Of a stretch of 64,000 nucleotides of DNA, positions 59,601 through 64,000 are shown in pieces. The number at the start of each line of letters is the position of its first letter. Within the stretch, counting starts at the first letter, position 1. The DNA lies in contig NC_091932.1 in NCBI RefSeq assembly GCF_041260155.1, forward strand, positions 12,271,441 to 12,335,440, in the 5' to 3' direction. The position numbers and the translations under genes were made by a program. The DNA is from Ptychodera flava (lineage: Eukaryota; Hemichordata; Enteropneusta; Ptychoderidae). The notes beneath the pieces were generated by a model that searched no databases, had not been told where the DNA came from, and saw only the letters and a list, made by a program, of their open reading frames with translations.

Positions 59601-62483
59601 TCCTCTATCCAGTAATATAAAGTTTTCATTTTGGTATAACAGCGCCCTCTATACATTGGATACACATTTTCTTCCCATTTACTGAGGCCCTGCAATTCTT
59701 CCATACAAAAGGCTCCAACATCTTTTCCTGAACAATTACATGTCATTGATATTGCAGAGGGAGTTTCCATAATCCTACTGGGGTCTATTTGTCACATCTG
59801 GTTGTATGGAGGTCATTTTGATATATATTCTTTTCTCTTCAAATTAAGTGTTTGTCACATCTGCACAAGATTCTGTTGATCGCTCATTCTTGTCAAACGG
59901 ATCTATACTAGAAAACAATATCTACTGCAGTGTTTGCATATTATTCTTGCTGGAAAAGTAATGCCAGTACTATGGTGTGGCAAAATCTGCTGCATGTCTT
60001 TGACAAAAGACTACTGAGTATGATAGAGGGATGGGGCATCTAAAAGGGGAGTGTACAGTAATTTCCTGTCCTTTTGTTTATGACTTCCTTTATGATGTCA
60101 ATTTTTTTCCAGCGTTGGAAACTTTATGCAACATTATTCTAGTGTTAGAAACTTTATGTAACACTACAAAACACAACATTATTTAATCAATTCTATTTGT
60201 ATCAACAACTATATAACCAACCTGAAGAGAGTTACAGGGATATTAAATGGTCCTATAATCAAAATGGTCAAGATTAATCCTTTCATCACAATGGTTTGGC
60301 CCAAATCACTGTTATAAATGGTAATTAGGGACCTATTTATAGGTAATTGGGTGTAAACAGTTTAAAACTATACATACGTCTTTCAGTTTGAATTTGTCCC
60401 ATGAGTCATCTTTCAGAACAGCTCCTTTCATCATGACTTTCTGCCTGTCTGGTTGTACACCAGACAGGGCAAATAGCTGAGCCTTGAACACCATGGGAGG
60501 TTCATCCGTGTTCAGCTCCACCTTATCAAACTTCTCCTTTCCCCACTTGACATTGACTGAAATAAAACAATATTTAGAGTCATTCATTTTAATTTTCTTC
60601 AATGGCTGAATTATAACATCCATTATAGTATTTGTACTTAATAAAGGTTTTTAAAAATTGTTTTGCATTATTTTGTGGTTTGTTAGGCATCTACCAGAAG
60701 AATGACACCTATACCAATGCTTTCACTTTTACCTATCAGTACACGTTAACAGTGCAAGCTCTAATAATCACTGGTTTCCCCTTAAATACTAACCCTGCCA
60801 TTAGGGGAAGACTGCATTAACTTGCATGGTACCTGAAACCGGAGTCCTTGCCTGAGCAACTCGGGTTACAAACAGAAGACTTTTAATCCCTCAAGGTGTG
60901 AATGTTCCATTGTTATGTTTATCTGATCCAGTTGGTGCCAGTGTAGTGCCATTGTAGGAAAGGCAGGTCTGTGAAATTGATCCTCATTGGGAAGTAGGGT
61001 ATTCCTAAGTTAATGGAGCCTTCCCGTAATGCTAGGCCAATATCTCTATCGGCTGAATGTGTGAAAAGTGGTCAGTATCCTTCTTTGTACCAAGTATGAC
61101 TAGTACTTTACCTCCTAAGCTCTTGTATGTGATGCGTTACTGAAGTTAAACGGGAAGTTACAGGACCGTGGGCGCACAATAGGGGCTTATTGATGACGCA
61201 GCCATTTGCATACACTGGGCGGGAGGTTTTGAATTCTCATAGCATTGTTTTGAATAACATGATGGGCATTTTCGTTACTTATGCGCCAAGAGGGGTCAAA
61301 TGGTCATACTGGGAACACATTTTGAAACATGTATTCTCCGACAAAAACCAAGCATTTTTTTCAGTTTGTTTTCCACTCAAGTTTGGTCGCTATATATTCA
61401 CAGACATCATATCAAAGATGCAATGACAATAAACACTTGAAACATGGCAAAATTATGGGATTCTTGGATCAATCACTAGCGTGGCTTTTTTACATTTGCA
61501 TGGATTTACGATAATCCGGCTTTAATAGGGGAAGTTCCTGTTTAATGCTAGCTTTTCTTACCGGTTGTATGTGCTAACAAATTGGCTAACGTTAGTGTAA
61601 CAAAATTTATCTCAATCATTGGTATCAATGATACCATGTTTGAATCACATCTTGTAACAAGCACATAAGCCGACTGCTGAGATGGAAACAGCTTGGGAAT
61701 TGTACATGGCAGCTACTCCTGTGTTTTATCCAGGACGTGCGATTGCAAGATTCTCCATTTTTCTTACCTAAATTCCCCTTAAAATAATCGCAAACAGGCT
61801 CCTTGTCACCCAAACAAATAGCTCTTGAAATTTTGATTACACAGAGTATTGAGAGTGGCATTCCACATCAGGATCACAGACTTTGCCTCCAGATTACAAA
61901 ACTGTGTCTGAACGTAGATGAATAAGGTGTGAATGATCAGTGCTTTTAATTTAATACTCTAACCCACTTTATCCTTATGGTGTTAAAACCTTGATTTGAA
62001 CAAATGATCCTGCATAATTTATTAGGGTTCCCGCTCAATCAGCGCAAAATCACCCAAGATTTCAAAGAAAGGGGGGCATTCCCCCTGTGTGAGAAAGAAA
62101 CATGGAGAAAACTGCTCGTGCTATTCCCTTATCTCGCTGCTTTGATAGACCCTTTATGATACCTAAATGTTTACTGATCTGGAAATTGAAAGGGTTAAAA
62201 TGGTACTGTTCATAAATCATTATCAAATGTGCAATGTCAGTGGTACACACACAGCAACTTATCACGCCTTGAGACATGTGGTGTACTTATATATATGAAG
62301 AATATGATAACTGGATCAGTGTAGTTGAGACTGAGCGAAGACCCGAGAGAGCATGTGGACTGTACTCGCTTTACACACGAATCATTGGCATGATCACGCT
62401 GCAGTATATTCAACAATGCAAAAATCGGCTTTATATATCCAAAAATACGAAAAGAGGGCCATCCTACCTTTGTAGACTGGCAT
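46407..62483 (-). CDS. USP14, proteasome-associated ubiquitin-specific protease (13 coding exons)
   Basis: Coding exons in order: 62468-62483, 60378-60556, 58986-59090, 58036-58139, 57620-57809, 56454-56599, 54255-54369, 51669-51734, 50750-50842, 48811-48936, 48014-48125, 47181-47288, 46407-46555. All junctions are GT-AG and phases agree, giving 502 residues (human USP14: 494). The N-terminal ubiquitin-like domain (VNVKWGKEKF, LNTDEPPMVFKAQLFALSG) docks the enzyme on the proteasome. The USP domain has the catalytic Cys114 in GNTCYMN, His444 in RSSSSGHYVAW and Asp460 in FKCDDDK, plus DANECW. The blocking loops (GRSSSSGHY, LRLSGGGDWH) are kept, including the serine that AKT phosphorylates in human USP14. 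The family trims ubiquitin chains from proteasome-bound substrates. Introns hold several repeats. It is the only gene in the window outside the TRIM array. Confidence 0.95.
47181..47288 (-). CDS. USP14 coding exon 12 (catalytic His)
   Basis: Encodes DIGSNNSGYYELQAVLTHQG then RSSSSGHYVAWIKRKG. The His of SGHY is the catalytic base. Donor GTAAGT. Confidence 0.95.
48014..48125 (-). CDS. USP14 coding exon 11
   Basis: Encodes a low-complexity acidic and lysine-rich linker, then LEPFSFED. Donor GTGAGT. The linker differs in length from vertebrates, which explains part of the eight extra residues. Confidence 0.9.
48811..48936 (-). CDS. USP14 coding exon 10
   Basis: Encodes DVKFPANLDVFDLCTQELQK to KKVEEEQK, ending in a charged linker. 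Donor GTGAGC. Confidence 0.93.
49690..50560 (-). promoter_or_regulatory. CpG-rich promoter-like block inside USP14 intron 9
   Basis: Dense CG dinucleotides contrast with the AT-rich introns. It holds CTCGCGAG (49705-49712), the full CRE palindrome TGACGTCA (50522-50529), and on the minus strand AATGGCGGC (ATG at 50298-50296), a YY1-like start element. A short frame from that ATG (M-A-A-Y-Q-S-L-R) runs into a possible GTAGCC donor. This may be an internal promoter for a short USP14 transcript or for an unrelated RNA. There is no expression evidence. Confidence 0.35.
50609..50675 (+). repeat. (GAAA)n microsatellite
   Basis: Nearly uninterrupted GAAA/AAAG tetranucleotide run in USP14 intron 9. 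Confidence 0.9.
50750..50842 (-). CDS. USP14 coding exon 9
   Basis: Encodes SKISRLPGYLTIQFVRFYYK to NAKILK, a core USP fold segment. Donor GTGAGT. Confidence 0.95.
50843..51668 (-). other. USP14 intron 8
   Basis: Open frames on both strands here are not conserved protein sequence. No other feature seen. Confidence 0.65.
51669..51734 (-). CDS. USP14 coding exon 8 (66 bases)
   Basis: Encodes RMKEHIEKNSPSLERNAQYL and KE, matching the LQEEITKQSPTLQRNALYIK region of human USP14. It is short and has no start codon of its own, so it is easily missed. Confidence 0.93.
52335..53640. repeat. 147-bp tandem repeat, nine units, in USP14 intron 7
   Basis: The anchor ATGCAAAT recurs at 52384, 52531, 52678, 52824, 52971, 53118, 53263, 53411 and 53558, spacings 145-148 with a mode of 147. 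Units alternate between two types from the third on: one with 'GAACCCTTAATTAA' then 'GGATCAGTATCTGCAGCAG', the other with 'GAGC', 'TTGACACTGCTCAATGCTTC' and 'ATCTGTAGCAAG'. The higher-order period is therefore about 294 bases. It ends in a distinct unit that leads into an ACAG/AC microsatellite. Confidence 0.9.
53763..53846 (+). repeat. (ACAG)n-(AC)n-(ACAG)n compound microsatellite
   Basis: Follows 'GAGTTATCGTGT' at the end of the 147-bp array. A tandem core plus tetranucleotide tail resembles the layout of pearl/CvA-type non-autonomous elements described from bivalves. Confidence 0.85.
54255..54369 (-). CDS. USP14 coding exon 7
   Basis: Encodes LKCVEAEDEPE, an insert-like acidic stretch, then LSCFISQDVKYMHTGL. 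Donor GTAAGT. Confidence 0.93.
54370..56453 (-). other. USP14 intron 6
   Basis: No supported second gene. A small minus-strand frame at 54,843-55,031 is unrecognised. A 9-base inverted pair CAGTGTCCC...GGGACACTG lies near 56,307-56,342. Confidence 0.6.
56454..56599 (-). CDS. USP14 coding exon 6
   Basis: Begins DANECWTQVVRMLQQK and ends FIDQYFGIEMES plus two bases. Of the overlapping GTGTGTATC donors, only the last GT keeps the phase of exon 7. Confidence 0.9.
57100..57416. mobile_element. Probable MITE in USP14 intron 5
   Basis: Ends are imperfect inverted repeats: TAGACCTTTTCCCGGT on the left and ACCGGTAAAAGAACTA on the right, extending inward through CAATGCATTGCAG and CACTGCATCATGG. The length is about 315 bases and no coding sequence is present. 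A TA target duplication is possible but not certain. Confidence 0.55.
57620..57809 (-). CDS. USP14 coding exon 5
   Basis: Encodes YPGTMTPAG to EQGVFQQQ, including MRDLFETMNKTSSGIPP typical of the family. Acceptor TTCAG, donor GTTGGT (GT-AG but weak at the third position). Confidence 0.93.
58036..58139 (-). CDS. USP14 coding exon 4 (catalytic Cys)
   Basis: Encodes LDLPAGLNNLGNTCYMNATL and SVPELKEALKK. Cys114 is the nucleophile. Donor GTAAGT. Confidence 0.95.
58140..60377 (-). other. USP14 introns 2 and 3
   Basis: Introns 59,091-60,377 and 58,140-58,985, separated by exon 3. A poly-T run lies at about 59,299-59,311. No gene or clear element seen. Confidence 0.6.
58986..59090 (-). CDS. USP14 coding exon 3 (UBL-USP linker)
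   Basis: Encodes GANFLMMGSADELP to EDQLASA, the end of the ubiquitin-like domain and the linker. Acceptor TTTAG, donor GTAAGA. Confidence 0.95.
60378..60556 (-). CDS. USP14 coding exon 2 (ubiquitin-like domain)
   Basis: Acceptor TTTCAG, donor GTATGT. Encodes most of the ubiquitin-like domain, from VNVKWGKEKF to DKFKLKD. Confidence 0.95.
60557..62467 (-). other. USP14 intron 1
   Basis: About 1.9 kb between the 16-base first coding exon and the ubiquitin-like exon. A short patch near 61,190-61,225 has GATGACGCAG, the octamer ATTTGCAT and GGGCGGG and could be an enhancer; otherwise nothing is seen. Confidence 0.6.
62468..62483 (-). CDS. USP14 coding exon 1 (16 bases)
   Basis: ATG CCA GTC TAC AAA G followed by a GTAGGA donor. 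It encodes M-P-V-Y-K plus the first base of Val, matching the M-P-L-Y-S-V start of vertebrate USP14 in length and phase. It was found by looking for the expected start and phase, so it needs transcript support. Confidence 0.75.
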
Positions 62484-64000
62484 TTTGGACGATTTCTTCG
62501 ATGCCAATGACTTTTCAAATTGGGGAAACCTCTTCAGGAAGTTGTCTGTTTGTTCGCGAATACTTTACTCACGATGAGTACCCTCCCACATCTGCATACA
62601 CACAGCAACAACATTTATCTCGGGGAGATCGTTGCTGCAGTGTCACAAATGTCGAAGTGATGTTCGTTGAAAGTCCTTAGAGAACGGGATTTGCTAAAAA
62701 GCCTAGTCTTAAAAGCATAAGGCTTATCAATCAATACTTTTTCAAGAGTGAAAAAGTTGAAAAGCGAAGATATAAAGAACTCTAATGTTTTACATAGGAA
62801 ATATGACGTAAGCGTTTCCACTCGTTGACAGAAAATATTATGGGCTGCTAGGCAGCCAATGACAGAAATCACGTGACTAAGGTCGGAAGCGACGAGATAT
62901 TACACTTGAGTAGACTCTGGACTCAACCTCACTGGGAAAAAACGGAGGTTTTCGTGTTTTCCACAATCTTTATGTTTGCCTGGAGTGCACAAGCTTTTCT
63001 ACCGTAAGACGGATAGTCTATTCAGCGACATCTCTCACTGGATAAAACGGTCGTCAGGAAGGGGTAACATTTGACAGCAGAAATCTCCCGGCGAAGTAAA
63101 GTGTCGACTCTCTCATGAGATAGCTATCCGGTAAGTTTTGACATTCAAACGCCCGGCTGAAAACAATAGTTATCAGCTGTCCGCGCCAGTTTACATAGCG
63201 ACGGCGATTGTTTTTTAGGTGTCTGACACGTCGAGTGTGATTGTGTACCGCTGCGTATATTCCATTGGGAGTGAAGAAAAAAATTCCGTAGCGACTTTGA
63301 TTACGACCTCTCAAGTTTTTGAACCCCAAAAGACTTGACAGATGAGCCCGGTTAATTGGTGCTGGTGTCATTTTGTGTAGACATGCATGACGTTTTGACA
63401 AGGGGGCATTATGACACCGTTTCAGTCGGGACTACCGCATTCTTAAGGTGCGAATGAAAGCTCTGTGCACGGGACAAATAAACGTCTACAGGTGCTGAGC
63501 TGGAGGTCGATGACACCCAATTCAGCTGACTTACTTGTACTTCGGTCACAGTCGAATGATAAGAAAAAAATCAATATATACAGGACGGGGAAGCAGTCAA
63601 CTCGTTAGTTGATATTCCTGACCGAACTGCATAGACTTGGCGATTGACAGGCCTGATATTTTAACCGAAGAAAAGGTGAGAGGGAGAGAAAGGTTGAAAG
63701 ATGTCCGCCAGTTTATGTGTAAAAATGATTGACATTCAAGCTTTCAAAGAACAGTAAGATTTTGACAATTGAACTTTTACGTTAACTTTATGTTTATGCT
63801 TCCATAATTATCTTGTTTGTGAGAATATTTGATATTTGCAAACAGGCCTAAGCATAGCAGGCGATATCGATAAATAATTGGTAAATATTGAAATATGTGT
63901 TCACAGTCACCATACAGTTACAATTGTAAAAAGAATTGAAATTCAAAGAACAGTAAGATTTACATTAACTTTACTTTTCCTAAATTTTGTTGTTTGTGAA
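62484..64000 (-). promoter_or_regulatory. Probable USP14 5' UTR, promoter and upstream DNA
   Basis: The sequence upstream of the proposed ATG becomes richer in CG than the introns. Candidate elements are CCAAT at 62856-62860 and the E-box palindrome TCACGTGA at 62869-62876, about 380 bases from the ATG. No TATA box stands out. Positions 63,730-64,000 contain a diverged direct repeat (TTCAAAGAACAGTAAGATTT near 63,744 and 63,943, period about 199). No divergent gene is visible before the window ends. Confidence 0.4.

Noticed and set aside
61625-61861. Minus-strand frame starting M-P-L-S-I-L as USP14 exon 1
   Set aside because: No donor in a phase that fits exon 2 without adding residues, and it lacks the conserved Tyr.
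62564-62603. Alternative first exon for USP14 with a strong GTGAGT donor in the right phase
   Set aside because: The encoded start (M-Q-M-W-E-G-T-H) does not resemble any USP14 N-terminus, whereas 62468-62483 gives M-P-V-Y-K. It could still be a non-coding exon end.

Overview
The window is animal nuclear DNA: AT-rich, intron-bearing, and carrying a split USP14 gene plus intronless-coding TRIM-NHL genes. The organism is most likely an invertebrate deuterostome (amphioxus- or hemichordate-like). This rests on the locally expanded TRIM proteins with filamin and NHL domains and on a Gmr1-like LTR element, a group known mainly from deuterostomes. The species cannot be read from the sequence, and a lophotrochozoan is not excluded.

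Positions 1 to about 44,100 hold a tandem array of duplicated units, all pointing to the minus strand. Each unit is a TRIM-NHL coding exon plus a long non-coding flank on its 5' side (higher coordinates). Three complete genes are present: A (8339-10585), B (20434-22677) and C (38050-40293), encoding 748, 747 and 747 residues. Each has RING, B-box 1, B-box 2, coiled coil, filamin-type Ig domain and NHL propeller, the layout of TRIM71/LIN-41-type proteins. All three start 27 bases after a conserved splice acceptor, so a non-coding first exon is likely. A truncated fourth copy lies at 27424-27591. Positions 1-3,750 match the distal 5' flanks of the other units, which implies another paralogue just left of the window.

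The spacers hold many repeats. A broken BEL/Pao fossil (about 4700-6690) follows a ~198-bp tandem repeat. A Penelope-like reverse transcriptase fragment (about 28,430-29,310) is followed by a hammerhead-like core. A ~174-bp palindromic element lies at about 30,743-30,916. A young but broken Gmr1-like Ty3/gypsy element (31,690-37,593) has 587/588-bp LTRs, a 4-bp target duplication, a tRNA-Pro primer site and the integrase-before-RNase H order.

Positions 46,407-62,483 hold one USP14 orthologue on the minus strand. It can be resolved into 13 coding exons in consistent phase, encoding 502 residues with the catalytic Cys at residue 114, and includes a 16-base first coding exon. Its introns contain a nine-unit 147-bp tandem repeat with alternating unit types and an ACAG/AC tail, a probable MITE, a (GAAA)n run and a CpG-rich promoter-like block. 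The last 1.5 kb is the probable USP14 promoter and upstream DNA.

Functionally the window joins two kinds of ubiquitin-system genes: putative TRIM E3 ligases in a fast-changing tandem array and a conserved proteasome-bound deubiquitinase. Nothing in the sequence suggests co-regulation beyond sharing a strand.
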